Shown piece by piece: positions 52,917 to 62,344 of a stretch of DNA of 64,000 nt. The position numbers and the translations under genes are program-made. Source of the stretch: CBDAPE01 sp965198325 (lineage in GTDB: Bacteria; Pseudomonadota; Alphaproteobacteria; UBA828; JAPUJA01); NCBI GenBank assembly GCA_965198325.1, contig CBDAPE010000019.1, forward strand, positions 1 to 64,000. The letters are read 5' to 3'. The stretch's first letter is position 1. Each line of letters starts with the position of its first letter. The notes beneath the pieces are model-generated. The model ran no database searches and had not been told where the DNA came from. It saw only the letters and a list, made by a program, of their open reading frames with translations.

Positions 52917-55328
52917 ATGCAGGATCGAGCGGAAATCGTCATCATCGGCGGCGGCGTGATCGGCTGCTCGGTCGCCTACCACCTGGCGAAAGCCGGCAAG
53001 ACGGACGTCCTGCTGCTCGAAAAGGCGGGCCTCACCCAAGGCGCGACCTGGCACGCGGCCGGCATCATCGGCCAGCTCCGGCCCTCGCGAAACACCACCC
53101 GCATGCTCCAGCGCTCGATCGCACTCTACGAGGAAATCGAGGCCGAGACCGGCCAGTCGACCGACTGGAAGCGCCACGGCTCCTTGCGCATCGCGTCTTC
53201 GAAGGAGCGAATGTTCGAATTCAAGCGCATGATGAGCCTGGCCAAGAGCCACGGCCTCGAGATGCACACGCTGACGCCCCATGAGACCCTGGAGATCTTC
53301 CCGATCATGAGCCTGGACGGGGTCGAGGGCTCGATCTACGTGCCCTCCGACGGCACCGCCGACCCGGCGAGCCTAACCCAGGCGCTGGCCGCGGGCGCCC
53401 GGATGCACGGCGCCACCATCGAGCAGGGCGTTCGCGTCACCGGCATGACCCTGAAGGGCCACCGGATCACCGAGGTGATCACGGAGACGGGCACGATCGC
53501 GTGCGAAACGGTGGTCAACTGCGCCGGCATGTGGGGCCGGCATATCGGCGAGATGGTCGGCGTCGCGGTGCCCGCCTGCGCGCTGGAGCATCAGTATCTC
53601 ATTACCGACCCCCTGCCCGGCGACCTGCCCGACACCATGCCTTCGGTGCGCGACCCGGACATCTCGATCTACTGGAAGCCCGAGGTGCGCGGCATGGTCG
53701 TCGGCGCCTGGGAGGACAACACGATCCCGTTCGGCGAGACCGGCGTGCCCGACGACTTCGCCCAGCAGCTCCTGCCGGAGAATTGGGAGCGGTTTTCGCC
53801 GTGGGCGGAGCGGGCCGCGAAACGCACGCCGGTCATCAACGAGGTCGGCGTGCGCCAGCTGCTGAACGGCCCGATCCCCTATTCGGCGGACGGCGACTTC
53901 GTCATGGGCAAGGCCAACGAGCTCGACAATTTCTTCGTGTCCACGGGCTTTCTCTACGGCATCGCGGGCGGTGGCGGCGCGGGCGAAATGATGGCCGAAT
54001 GGATCATCGACGGGCGCCCCAGCCTCGACCTCTGGTCGCTCGACATCCGGCGCTTCTATCCCCACCACAACGCCGCGAGCTTCATGTACCCCCGCGCCGT
54101 CGAACTTTACGGCAAGCACTACACGATGAAGTGGCCGCTCGAGGAGCACGAGAGCTGCCGCGGGGTCCGGAAGAGCCCGCTCTACGCCCTGCTGAAGGAG
54201 AAGCGCGCGGTGTTCGGCTCCAAGGCGGGTTGGGAGCGGGCCAACTGGTTCGCGCCCGAGGGCACGGAGCCCCAGGACGTCTATTCCTTCCAGCGGGGCA
54301 ACTGGTTCGAGGCGGTGGGTGCCGAAGCCCGCGCGGTGCGCGAGCGTGTCGGCGTGATCGACCAGACCTCGTTCGCGAAGCTCGAGGTGCGCGGGGCGGG
54401 TGCGTTCGGGGCGCTCCAGCATATCGCCGCGGCCAACCTGGAGCGGCCCGTGGGCGCGGCGGTCTATACCCAGCTGTGCAACGAGCGGGGCGGCATCGAG
54501 GCGGACCTCACCATCTGCCGCCTTGCCGACGACCGTTTCTACGTGGTGACGGGCACGGCGTTCGGCGCCCACGACTTCGACTGGATCCATCGCCATCTGC
54601 CGGACGACGGCTCGGTGACGACCCACGACGTGACCTCGGCCTATGCGGTACTCCATGTCTGCGGCCCGCGCTCGCGAGAGCTGCTGGAGCGCGTCGTGGA
54701 CGGCGACGTCTCGAACGAGGCGCTGCCGTATGCGCGCTGCAGGACGGTCATTGTCGGCGCGTCCCGCGCGCTCGCGGTTCGCCTCTCCTATTCGGGCGAA
54801 CTCGGCTACGAGCTGCATGTTCCGAGCGAGTTCGCAGCCCACGTCTTTGAGACCCTGTGGCAGGCGGGCCAGGAGCTGGGGCTCGCCAATGTCGGCTACC
54901 GGGCGCTCGACAGCTTGCGTCTGGAGAAGGGCTACGTCGCCTGGGCGGCGGACATCACCCCCGATTACACGCCGTTCCATGCCGGGCTAAGCGGACTGGT
55001 CTCGCGCAAGAAGGGCGACTTCATCGGCAGCAAAGCCCTGGACGCGGTGCGCGCGGAGGGCCCCGACCAGATCCTCTGCACGTTTACCCTCGAGGGCGAG
55101 GCCCATGTCTTCGGCGGCGAATGCATCCTGCGCCAGGGCAAGGTTCTGGGCGTGACCTCGAGCGCCGGTTTCGGCTATACCGTCGGCAAGCCGATCGTCA
55201 TGGGCTATATCCCGGCGGCGGACGCCGGGCATACGGATTACGAGGTCGAAGCCTATGCCGAGACCTTCCCGGCGACCCGGGCGGCCGAGCCACTTTACGA
55301 CCCCAAACGGGAACGGATTTTAGCCTAG
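52917..55328 (+). CDS. FAD-dependent dimethylglycine/sarcosine-dehydrogenase-like protein
   Basis: 803 residues. N-terminal DAO-type FAD domain (EIVIIGGGVIGCSVAYHLAKAG; GATWHAAGIIGQLRPSRN with the His often covalently linked to FAD), an FAO middle domain, then a GcvT-like folate-binding half (FAKLEVRGAGAFGALQHIAAANLERPVG, LSYSGELGYELHVPSE, YRALDSLRLEKGYVAWAADITPDYTPFHAGL). The family oxidatively demethylates dimethylglycine, sarcosine or related amines and passes the C1 unit to tetrahydrofolate. GGGGGAGAAAGG precedes ATG 52917; a longer upstream frame through the repeats is rejected. The kinase gene follows after 38 bases. Confidence 0.9.
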   Translation: MQDRAEIVIIGGGVIGCSVAYHLAKAGKTDVLLLEKAGLTQGATWHAAGIIGQLRPSRNTTRMLQRSIALYEEIEAETGQSTDWKRHGSLRIASSKERMFEFKRMMSLAKSHGLEMHTLTPHETLEIFPIMSLDGVEGSIYVPSDGTADPASLTQALAAGARMHGATIEQGVRVTGMTLKGHRITEVITETGTIACETVVNCAGMWGRHIGEMVGVAVPACALEHQYLITDPLPGDLPDTMPSVRDPDISIYWKPEVRGMVVGAWEDNTIPFGETGVPDDFAQQLLPENWERFSPWAERAAKRTPVINEVGVRQLLNGPIPYSADGDFVMGKANELDNFFVSTGFLYGIAGGGGAGEMMAEWIIDGRPSLDLWSLDIRRFYPHHNAASFMYPRAVELYGKHYTMKWPLEEHESCRGVRKSPLYALLKEKRAVFGSKAGWERANWFAPEGTEPQDVYSFQRGNWFEAVGAEARAVRERVGVIDQTSFAKLEVRGAGAFGALQHIAAANLERPVGAAVYTQLCNERGGIEADLTICRLADDRFYVVTGTAFGAHDFDWIHRHLPDDGSVTTHDVTSAYAVLHVCGPRSRELLERVVDGDVSNEALPYARCRTVIVGASRALAVRLSYSGELGYELHVPSEFAAHVFETLWQAGQELGLANVGYRALDSLRLEKGYVAWAADITPDYTPFHAGLSGLVSRKKGDFIGSKALDAVRAEGPDQILCTFTLEGEAHVFGGECILRQGKVLGVTSSAGFGYTVGKPIVMGYIPAADAGHTDYEVEAYAETFPATRAAEPLYDPKRERILA

Positions 55329-55366
55329 TGCCCTCTCGATCCTTCACCTGAGCGGAGAGACACCGA

Positions 55367-56299
55367 ATGCTGGACCTTGCGCGTTCGCGAATCGTCGAGA
55401 CCGGAATCCTGACCGCCGAACAGGCGGATGAGGCGGCAATCGAGCAGATCGCCGGCATGACCAACCGCAACTTCAAGATCACCGTGGGCGGGATGAGCTA
55501 CGTCCTGCGGATCGCCGGCGAAGGGACGGAAGAATATATCGACCGGGACGCCGACAAACAGGCGGCTCATGTCTGCTCGGACGCGGACGTTGGTGCGACC
55601 CTGCTCTATTACGACCGGCCCACGGGCACCCAGGTGACCCGGTTCATCGAGGGTTCGGTTCCCATGGATCCGGAGATTCTCGCGGACCCCAAGGCGATCC
55701 GCCACGCGGCCGAGGCGTTCCACCGGCTGCATAACTGCGGCACGCCGTTCCTCGGGCGCTTCTACATGTTCGACAAGCAGCGCGAATACCTCGACGTGCT
55801 GGAAAAGCGCGCCGCCGCCCTGCCCGAGGGCTATCACGACGTCGCCAGTGAGGCGCTGATCGTCAAGCAGGTGCTCGACGCCGCCAACTTTCCGCTGGCG
55901 CCCTGCCATAACGACCCGGCGCCCGAAAACCTCGTCTATACGGGCAAGCGCGCCTACGTTCTCGACTGGGAATTCGCGGGCAACAACGATCCCTACTGGG
56001 ACTTGGCGGACTTTTCCGTGGAGACGGATTTCTCGGACGAACAGGACGAGATCTTCCTCGCCGCCTACTGCAAGGGTGAGGTGACCGAGTCGATGCGCGC
56101 CCGCATGGTGATCTACAAGGCCATGGCGTTTCTGCTCTGGACGCTGTGGGGCGTGCTCCAGCAGATCAACGAGAACCCCGTGCCCGCCTACCACTTCGCG
56201 AGCTACTGGGATTACGCCATGGACCGCTTCACCCGCTGCCAGGCGATCATGAACCGGGACGATTTCGTGAAGCACCTGGATGTGATCCGGCGGACGTGA
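55367..56299 (+). CDS. Choline/ethanolamine-kinase-like phosphotransferase
   Basis: 310 residues, APH/choline-kinase fold. Seen: ITVGGMSYVLRIAGEGTEEYIDR (nucleotide loop region), the Brenner motif CHNDPAPENLVYTG with catalytic Asp, and VLDWEFAGNNDPYWDLADFS (metal Asp). The choline-kinase-like DWEYAG/NDPxWDL pattern and the neighbouring demethylase-like flavoprotein suggest an amino-alcohol or amine substrate. It is likely co-transcribed with that gene. The exact substrate is an inference. Confidence 0.82.
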   Translation: MLDLARSRIVETGILTAEQADEAAIEQIAGMTNRNFKITVGGMSYVLRIAGEGTEEYIDRDADKQAAHVCSDADVGATLLYYDRPTGTQVTRFIEGSVPMDPEILADPKAIRHAAEAFHRLHNCGTPFLGRFYMFDKQREYLDVLEKRAAALPEGYHDVASEALIVKQVLDAANFPLAPCHNDPAPENLVYTGKRAYVLDWEFAGNNDPYWDLADFSVETDFSDEQDEIFLAAYCKGEVTESMRARMVIYKAMAFLLWTLWGVLQQINENPVPAYHFASYWDYAMDRFTRCQAIMNRDDFVKHLDVIRRT

Positions 56300-56413
56300 G
56301 ATGCGCCGACTACTCTCGAAAGGCGGGCCGATGCCAACCCCGCCGATTTTTAAACGGACGCGCGCTTTGCGGATTATTGCGCCTTAATCCGCAGAGATGT
56401 TGTAGGATGGGGC

Positions 56414-56602
56414 ATGAGTTCATCAGTTCACAGCAAGCTCAAGCCAGAGCCCGAGCACAAGTACGAGAACAAAACGCGACAATGCCTGATGTGCCGCGAA
56501 AGCTTCATCAGCGAGTGGCCGGGCGAGCGGATTTGTTCGAAGTGCAAGCAGAAGGCGAATTGGCGCACCGGCTCGGACACGCCTCTCGGCGTCGGGCATT
56601 AA
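56414..56602 (+). CDS. Small zinc-ribbon-like protein
   Basis: 62 residues. Two CxxC pairs (RQCLMCRES and ICSKCKQKAN, about 20 residues apart) suggest one bound zinc. The spacing resembles small bacterial zinc-finger proteins with no assigned role. The start region is unremarkable (ATGGGGC). It stands between the kinase gene and the 331-base gap that follows. Confidence 0.65.
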   Translation: MSSSVHSKLKPEPEHKYENKTRQCLMCRESFISEWPGERICSKCKQKANWRTGSDTPLGVGH

Positions 56603-56936
56603 TCGTCTTACGACTTTCGCATGACGACCACCCCGCCTGTTGCCAGGCGACCATGGGCCGCGCGGTTTTGGCCGGCGCCGGGACGAGATGGAGCGATGCG
56701 GGGCGCGCCGGGTTTTCAGCCCGGATAACGCCCGCGTGACCGCGGGAGCTGACGGGTCGGGGCGCCGGGAGACCTGTGATAATCCGGGTTCCCCGGCGAC
56801 GAAGACGAACGGGACCCGCGAACGATCTCCTGTTCGCCAAGTTTCGAAATTTCGTTTCGCAAAATGATCATTCCCCTTTGCCGCAGACCGAATAAAGTAT
56901 CGAGGCCTGATAAACAGCCGTTGAGGACGATGGGTG
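56603..56936. other. Gene-free interval with possible operator
   Basis: 334 bases with no convincing gene. A short AT-rich island at ~56848-56868 contains the palindrome CGAAATTTCG flanked by a second TTTCG half, a possible binding site for a regulator of the downstream oxygenase gene. The remainder is GC-rich and featureless. Confidence 0.35.
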
Positions 56937-57776
56937 ATGCAGACCGCGACCGACGAGGCCGGGCCCGAACCGGCTAGCGCGCCGGTCCGGTTCGCCCTGG
57001 CCACGGGCGAGACGCCGGTCGCGCTGGTGAAGCAACCCGGCACCGGCCCGGACGATCAGAGCGGCTCTTTCGTGCAGCGCGAGATCACGATTCACGATGG
57101 CCGGGCGATGGCGAATCGGCTCGACCTCGATCGGGAGGGGTTTCTCTTGTTGCGGCGGGACACGGTGGTCGTCGACCTCTATGACGAAGACGAAGTTCGC
57201 CGGGTCTATTACCCGGAAATGGAAGCGCTGATCAAGGACATCACCGGCGCGTCCAAAGTGATCGTGTTCGACCATACGCCCCGGATCGACGATCCGGCAG
57301 CCCGGGTCGAATCCAAGGTGCGCGGTCCGGCCGCAATCGTTCACAACGACTTCACCGCGTCGTCGGCAGCGCAGCGGGTGCGCGACCTGCTGGAGCCGGA
57401 CGAAGCCCGGGAACGGCTCAACAAACGCTTTGGCTCGATCAACGTCTGGCGGCCGATCCGGGGTCCGGTCCGGACCGCGCCGCTGATGATCTGCGGCTAC
57501 GGCTCGCTTGCCGATGAAGACCTGGTCACCTCCGAGCGGCATTACCCCGACGGGCGGATCGGCACCATCTATCTCGTCGCCCACAACCCGAAGCAGCGCT
57601 GGCATTACTTCCCGGACATGGAGCGCGACGAAATCGTCGTGTTGAAATGCTTCGATTCACTGACCGACGGCACCGCCCGCTGGACCGCGCACGGGTCGTT
57701 CCAGCTGCCCAATCTGCCGGCCGACACCCCGCCGCGCGAAAGCATCGAGGTGCGGACCCTGCTGTTCTTCGATTAA
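56937..57776 (+). CDS. CmcJ/NvfI-family (GA4-desaturase-like) oxygenase
   Basis: 279 residues. Resembles the family of cephamycin 7-alpha-methoxylation partner CmcJ and fungal NvfI, Fe/2-oxoglutarate-type double-stranded beta-helix proteins. Seen: DTVVVDLYDEDEVRRVYYPEMEALIKDITGASKVIVFDHTPR, AAIVHNDFTASSAAQRV (His-x-Asp metal pair), RFGSINVWRPIRGPV and the C-terminal PRESIEVRTLLFFD. A physiological substrate in bacteria is unknown. ATG 56937 with GAGGA upstream is preferred; GTG 56934 is possible. Confidence 0.85.
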   Translation: MQTATDEAGPEPASAPVRFALATGETPVALVKQPGTGPDDQSGSFVQREITIHDGRAMANRLDLDREGFLLLRRDTVVVDLYDEDEVRRVYYPEMEALIKDITGASKVIVFDHTPRIDDPAARVESKVRGPAAIVHNDFTASSAAQRVRDLLEPDEARERLNKRFGSINVWRPIRGPVRTAPLMICGYGSLADEDLVTSERHYPDGRIGTIYLVAHNPKQRWHYFPDMERDEIVVLKCFDSLTDGTARWTAHGSFQLPNLPADTPPRESIEVRTLLFFD

Positions 57777-57882
57777 TGGCCGGCACCCGACCCAAAGCGG
57801 AGATTTATCGGTCTATCGGGTTTCGTCGCGGCCCTTGCGGCCGCCAAGATCAGCCTCGGAAAGCCCGGGGCAGACGCGCCGG

Positions 57883-58092
57883 TCAGTCGGTCTTAGCGGC
57901 GACCTTTTCGGCAGCGGCTTTCTCGGCGGCTTCCTTGTCGGCCGCCTCCTTGGCCAGGCGGAGGGCCCGCAGATTCGCCGTGTGTTCGGCTCTCTCCTGC
58001 CGCGCTTTTTCCCTTTCCTTCAGGATCTGCTTGTCCTTCTTCTGGGTCGCGGCGAACTGTTGCTCGGCTCTCGATTTCACTGTTTTTCGCAT
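57883..58092 (-). CDS. Small basic coiled-coil protein
   Basis: 69 residues, almost entirely Lys/Glu/Ala/Arg helix (EQQFAATQKKDKQILKEREKARQERAEH then LAKEAADKEAAEKAAAEK). No known family. Likely one long helix or coiled coil, perhaps nucleic-acid or membrane associated. The start at 58092 has GAGGATTACC upstream. The low-complexity composition makes the gene call itself moderately uncertain. Confidence 0.55.
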   Translation of the reverse strand: MRKTVKSRAEQQFAATQKKDKQILKEREKARQERAEHTANLRALRLAKEAADKEAAEKAAAEKVAAKTD

Positions 58093-58369
58093 TTTGGTAA
58101 TCCTCTGCTCCAGTTCGACGCGTCACGGGCGGGCGCTTTCGCCCCGCGGCGCAGGCGGCTTCGCCCGCAAGCTGATGCCCAAGGTCGGCGACGGCCCGGC
58201 GTATCTCGCCGATTAATTCAGCGTTCGTCGTATTAACGGTTATCGAAGGGCTGACGGCGGATCGGTCCGCCCGCCTCCTTCAGTTCGCCGGGCGATCGTT
58301 GACGGTCGCGTTGCCGGCGGCGAACGGCGGCCGCCCCCAACGGTCGTTGGAGGCGGAGCCTTCTCGTGG

Positions 58370-58579
58370 TTACTCGACTATCGACAGGTTTTCGGCAGAC
58401 GATTTGCCGTTCTGTCCGGGCTGAAGTTCGTAAGAGACCTTCTGCCCCTCGTTCAGCGAAGTCAGGCCGGCACGCTCGACGGCCGAGATATGGACAAACG
58501 CGTCTTTTGAGCCATCTTCCGGCTCGATGAACCCATAGCCCTTGGCCGGGTTGAACCACTTTACGGTTCCAGTCGTCAT
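58370..58579 (-). CDS. Cold-shock protein, CspA family
   Basis: 69 residues. GTVKWFNPAKGYGFIEPEDG (RNP1) and DAFVHISAVERAGL (RNP2) with a CspE-like C terminus (LQPGQNGKSSAENLSIVE). Second cold-shock gene of the window. The divergent 299-base interval to the short-chain dehydrogenase at 58879 should carry both promoters. Confidence 0.95.
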   Translation of the reverse strand: MTTGTVKWFNPAKGYGFIEPEDGSKDAFVHISAVERAGLTSLNEGQKVSYELQPGQNGKSSAENLSIVE

Positions 58580-58878
58580 AGTTATTACCTCTAACAGGTG
58601 TTTTGGATCCTCGCCTCACACCACGTGACGGCGTGGTTGGTCTAACGTCCACATTGTCAGGGGATAACTAAACTAAACGGCGTACCGGTTATTCAGGTAA
58701 CACCAAACGAATGCGCCACGTATGGGGCATACATAGATCAAATCTTGAAGATGTCAACGACTGGCGTGGTCCGGCAGGCGCGCCGGCGAGAAGAGTTTCG
58801 ACATTTCAAAGAGGGCGGCGCAAACTGCACTCTCGTGGCGATTCGTCGGCGAACGGGAGCGATAACGAGGCCCGAACC

Positions 58879-59643
58879 ATGGCAAGACTGAAGGACAAGG
58901 TCGCTCTCGTAACCGGCGGCGCCCGCGGCATCGGAAAGGCCGAGGCGTTGCTCTTCGCCCAGGAGGGCGCCCGGCTCGTGGTGACGGATTATCGCGACGG
59001 CCTGGGCGAGGAAACCGCCGAGGCGATCTGCGGGAGCGGCGGCGACGCGATTTTCGTATCGCAGGACGTGACCCTGGAGGCCGCGTGGGAGAACGCCATC
59101 GCAAAAACGCTCGACGCGTACGGCCGCCTCGACGTGCTGATCAACAACGTGGGCGACGATGTCGTTGCCTCGGTCGAGGACGTGACGCTCGAGCAATGGC
59201 GATGGGTGACCCGCGTCAATCTCGACAGCGTCTTCCTGGGCACCAAGCACGGCATGGCCGCCATGAAGAAGAGCGGCGGCGGATCGATCGTCAACACGTC
59301 CTCGATCTACGGCCTTGTCGGCGCGCCGGCGGAGGCAGCCTACTGCGCCACCAAAGGCGGCGTCACCAACTTCACCCGCTCGGCGGCGCTCCATGGCGCA
59401 TCCGACAATATCCGGGTGAACGCGGTTCTTCCGGGCTTCATCCGGACCGAATGGGTCGAGGACTACCTGGCGGAGTTGGGCGATCTCGTGGAGGAAGTCG
59501 CCCGGATCGCGGAGTTCCATCCCATCGGGCGCGTCGGCCGGCCCGAGGAGGTCGCCTACGCCGTGCTCTACCTCGCCTCGGACGAATCGTCGTTCGTCAC
59601 GGGCTCACAGCTGGTCATCGACGGCGGCTATACGGCCCAGTAG
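58879..59643 (+). CDS. Short-chain dehydrogenase/reductase
   Basis: 254 residues. Classical SDR: TGGARGIGKAEA (cofactor loop), VTDYR acidic residue favouring NAD, NNVGDD, SSIYGLVGAPAEAAYCATKGGV with the catalytic Ser and Tyr-x3-Lys, and LPGFIRTEWVEDY. The FabG-like C terminus SSFVTGSQLVIDGGYTAQ is present. Substrate unknown. ATG 58879 is the family start; the longer upstream frame is ignored. Convergent with the dioxygenase-like gene. Confidence 0.9.
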   Translation: MARLKDKVALVTGGARGIGKAEALLFAQEGARLVVTDYRDGLGEETAEAICGSGGDAIFVSQDVTLEAAWENAIAKTLDAYGRLDVLINNVGDDVVASVEDVTLEQWRWVTRVNLDSVFLGTKHGMAAMKKSGGGSIVNTSSIYGLVGAPAEAAYCATKGGVTNFTRSAALHGASDNIRVNAVLPGFIRTEWVEDYLAELGDLVEEVARIAEFHPIGRVGRPEEVAYAVLYLASDESSFVTGSQLVIDGGYTAQ

Positions 59644-59711
59644 GGCGTTCGTTCGGGGTGGCGGCGGGATGGGGCGGGCCGCCGGGATCATCCGGGACGC
59701 GACACGATCAC

Positions 59712-60590
59712 TCAGCCGTCCAGGGCGGAGCCCTGGTTGATGTAGTCGTCGAGGAAGGGCGTCCGGCAGCCATCCTCGGTCCAGAGGATGGGGAAGAAAT
59801 TCTCGTCCATCTCGTCGTCGCAAAGATGCTTGTAGCGCGAGAAGACGCCACCCAGACGCTCCTTGACATGGTCCGGGTTGAACCGGGCATGGGACGCGCA
59901 GCAGGCCGACGTGACGGTCCGACGTTCCAGGGTGGCATTCGGGTGGTCGCCCGAGCCGTGCCAGACCAACCCGTGGTGGAAGGCCGCGCCACCCGCGGGA
60001 ACCTCGATTGAGACGACCTCCGGCTCGGCGCCCACGGACGCCGCCGCGGCGCGCATGTCCCGCTGATAGTCCTCCGAGTCGTAAAGCAGCGGCGTGCCGA
60101 CGGGAAAGGCACCCCACTTATGGGAACCGGGAGCATACTCGATGGTGCCGGTCTCCGCCGAGCTTGGAGTCAGCGCGACCCAGCAGACGACGAGCTCGTC
60201 GGGCGTGATCCAGGGATTGAAGCTCGTATCCTGGTGAAGCGCTACGGAGCGGGAGCCCGGAAGCTTCCAGATGAGGTCGCTCTGGTTGAGCCGGGCGCCC
60301 GGCCAGCCGGCGAGACGCGCGCACCAGCGGCCCGTCTCTTCGCGCAAGACGACACTCGCCATCGTGTAATCGCATTTCCAGCTATTGCTCAGATGGCGGT
60401 TCAGCGGCTCTGCATCGGGCCCGTCTTCCCAGTTGTAGATGTCCGGCGCCACGCCGGTCTCGAATTCGTTGTCGAAAAGCCGTTCGAACCGCTCGCCCGC
60501 GCGGCGCGCGAGATCGGGATCGACGAATTCCTCGACCACGAGAAAACCATCCCCGTCAAACCGATCGAGTTGAGCCTGGGTAATCTCCAT
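59712..60590 (-). CDS. Phytanoyl-CoA dioxygenase family protein
   Basis: 292 residues. Non-heme iron, 2-oxoglutarate-dependent fold. Seen: LDRFDGDGFLVVEEFVDPDLARRAGERFERLF, the metal motif SVALHQDTSFNPW (His-x-Asp), GTIEYAPGSHKWGAF and the distal His in FHHGLVWHGSGDHPNATLERR. Hydroxylates an unknown substrate. ATG 60590 has GGAGAT-like sequence upstream. The 347-base divergent interval to the binding-protein gene likely contains both promoters. Confidence 0.9.
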   Translation of the reverse strand: MEITQAQLDRFDGDGFLVVEEFVDPDLARRAGERFERLFDNEFETGVAPDIYNWEDGPDAEPLNRHLSNSWKCDYTMASVVLREETGRWCARLAGWPGARLNQSDLIWKLPGSRSVALHQDTSFNPWITPDELVVCWVALTPSSAETGTIEYAPGSHKWGAFPVGTPLLYDSEDYQRDMRAAAASVGAEPEVVSIEVPAGGAAFHHGLVWHGSGDHPNATLERRTVTSACCASHARFNPDHVKERLGGVFSRYKHLCDDEMDENFFPILWTEDGCRTPFLDDYINQGSALDG

Positions 60591-60937
60591 AACGGCTGCC
60601 CACCAGATAACGGCTGCCCGCCAGCGACAGAAAGGCCACAACCGTGAAGCTGCGACCGACACCATCAATTTTTAAATCATAGAAGAGATTCGCGTTTGGC
60701 GCCAACGGGTTTGTCCGGACTCCGCGCGCCTGGACGCCAGCCCCGACAATGGCGCCCTACAGCATGAGCTTGACGGGACGGCAGCGGTTGTCCAAGCTGA
60801 TGTGACCCGGGGTGTCTGCGCACTGTCCGGGAGACGTCGTGTTGGACGGTGCTTACAGAGTTGCGGGCTCCCGACCAGGGCGAAATTGTGTCGCCAACCC
60901 CGGGCCACGGGTAAAAGCCCGCCTGGGAGATTTCGAC

Positions 60938-62089
60938 ATGTCAACCAACGATACAGAGAATTCGGGCCTGGTTCGAACCAGAGCCTTTGCGCCGATGACG
61001 CGGCGCGGTCTGCTACGCGGCGCGGGAGCAATCGGCGGCCTCGCCGCGGTCGGCCTTCCCGCTGTGACGGCCAGGGCGGGCGCAACGGTCCGCTTTGTCG
61101 GCTGGGAGGGCTACGATGTGTTTCTCGAAGGCGGCGGTTTCCTCGAGGCCAACGACATCACCATGGAGAAGACATTCATCTCCGCACCGGAGGAGGTTGT
61201 TGCGAAGTTAAGGCTTCAGTCGGATCAGTACGATGTCTCGTCGCCCTACTTCATCCACGTCGACTTCATGGTCGATGAAAACCTGCTTGAACCGCTCGAT
61301 CTCGACAAGATCCCCAACTTCAAGAAAATCGATCCCGCGATCCTCAGGATGTCCGAGGGAAACATGACCGTCGACGGGGTCTGGTATTCCTGCCCCTTCG
61401 TGTGGGGAACCATCAACCTCATGTACAACGCGGACCGGATCGCGAATCCGCCGACGTCGTGGCTCGACATGCTCAAGGACGAGTACAAGGGAAAATGCGC
61501 GATTCCCAACGATTATCCCGGTGTCCTGTCGATCTGGGGACGGGTTGCCACGGGCACCAGCACGCCCAACTGGATGACACACGAAGAGCTCGACAAAACA
61601 GTGGCATTCCTTATCAAGATGAAGAAGGAGCATCTGCGGACGATCGCGTCGAGCTACGGCGAACTCGTCGATCTCCTGGCCCGGGAGGAAGTCATCATTG
61701 CCCAGGGCTTCGAGCCGGTGGCCGCGTGGGTCGGTGAATCGCCGCTGATCAAATGGGTCTATCCAAAGGAAGGGGCGCTCTCGTTCATCGAAGGCTTTTC
61801 GATCGGCCGGGGCACGCCCAACGCCGACGTCGACCACGCCCTCATCAACAACGCGCTCTCGGTCGAGGGTCAGTTGGCCGGTGCCGAATTCAACGGCATG
61901 CCCGTGGTCATCGGCGAGGCGGTGCCGTTGCTCAGCGAGTGGAACCGCAACGCCTACCCCTATGACGACGTCGAGGGCTTCTTCGCCACGAAGGCGACCG
62001 TGGATCCCATGTACTATTTGGAATCCGACGGTGTTCACGCGACGTGGGACGAATATATCGACGCCTGGGAACGCGTCCTGAAAGGGTGA
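60938..62089 (+). CDS. Polyamine-type ABC substrate-binding protein (Tat signal)
   Basis: 383 residues. A twin-arginine signal (MTRRGLLRGAGAIGGLAAVGLP, around residues 20-41) precedes a PotD/PotF-type periplasmic domain: VRFVGWEGYDVFLEGGGFLEAN, PFVWGTINLMYNADRI, SWLDMLKDEYKGKCAIPNDYPGVL. Binds spermidine/putrescine or another small cation. The Tat signal is common in this subgroup. GGGAGA lies 8 bases upstream of the ATG. Two permease genes follow after 255 bases that hold no gene; the ATPase gene is not in the window. Confidence 0.92.
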   Translation: MSTNDTENSGLVRTRAFAPMTRRGLLRGAGAIGGLAAVGLPAVTARAGATVRFVGWEGYDVFLEGGGFLEANDITMEKTFISAPEEVVAKLRLQSDQYDVSSPYFIHVDFMVDENLLEPLDLDKIPNFKKIDPAILRMSEGNMTVDGVWYSCPFVWGTINLMYNADRIANPPTSWLDMLKDEYKGKCAIPNDYPGVLSIWGRVATGTSTPNWMTHEELDKTVAFLIKMKKEHLRTIASSYGELVDLLAREEVIIAQGFEPVAAWVGESPLIKWVYPKEGALSFIEGFSIGRGTPNADVDHALINNALSVEGQLAGAEFNGMPVVIGEAVPLLSEWNRNAYPYDDVEGFFATKATVDPMYYLESDGVHATWDEYIDAWERVLKG

Positions 62090-62344
62090 ACGATCGAGTT
62101 CTGTTGCGGCCGAACCGCTGGGTAGTGGCTGAGGTTCGGCCGCACAGAGTCCAGGTCATGGGCAACCGTTCCCAAAAACTCCCCAAATGAGCACGGCCGC
62201 GACTTACGTCGGCGCAGTCGCGGAGCGCCCGGCATCCGAGGGAGCCGCGCGCCATGCCGGAGATTTCCTTGCGAGCGTCGGGATGTCTTCCAATGTCACG
62301 GGGCTTGAACCCCGGTTTGCCGCGTCGCGGGCTTTGGCCACGCA

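Noticed and set aside
53373..54980. 535-residue open frame opposite the flavoprotein gene
   Set aside because: Antisense shadow created by GC-rich codon use; no recognisable domain, while the sense strand has complete FAD and GcvT motifs.
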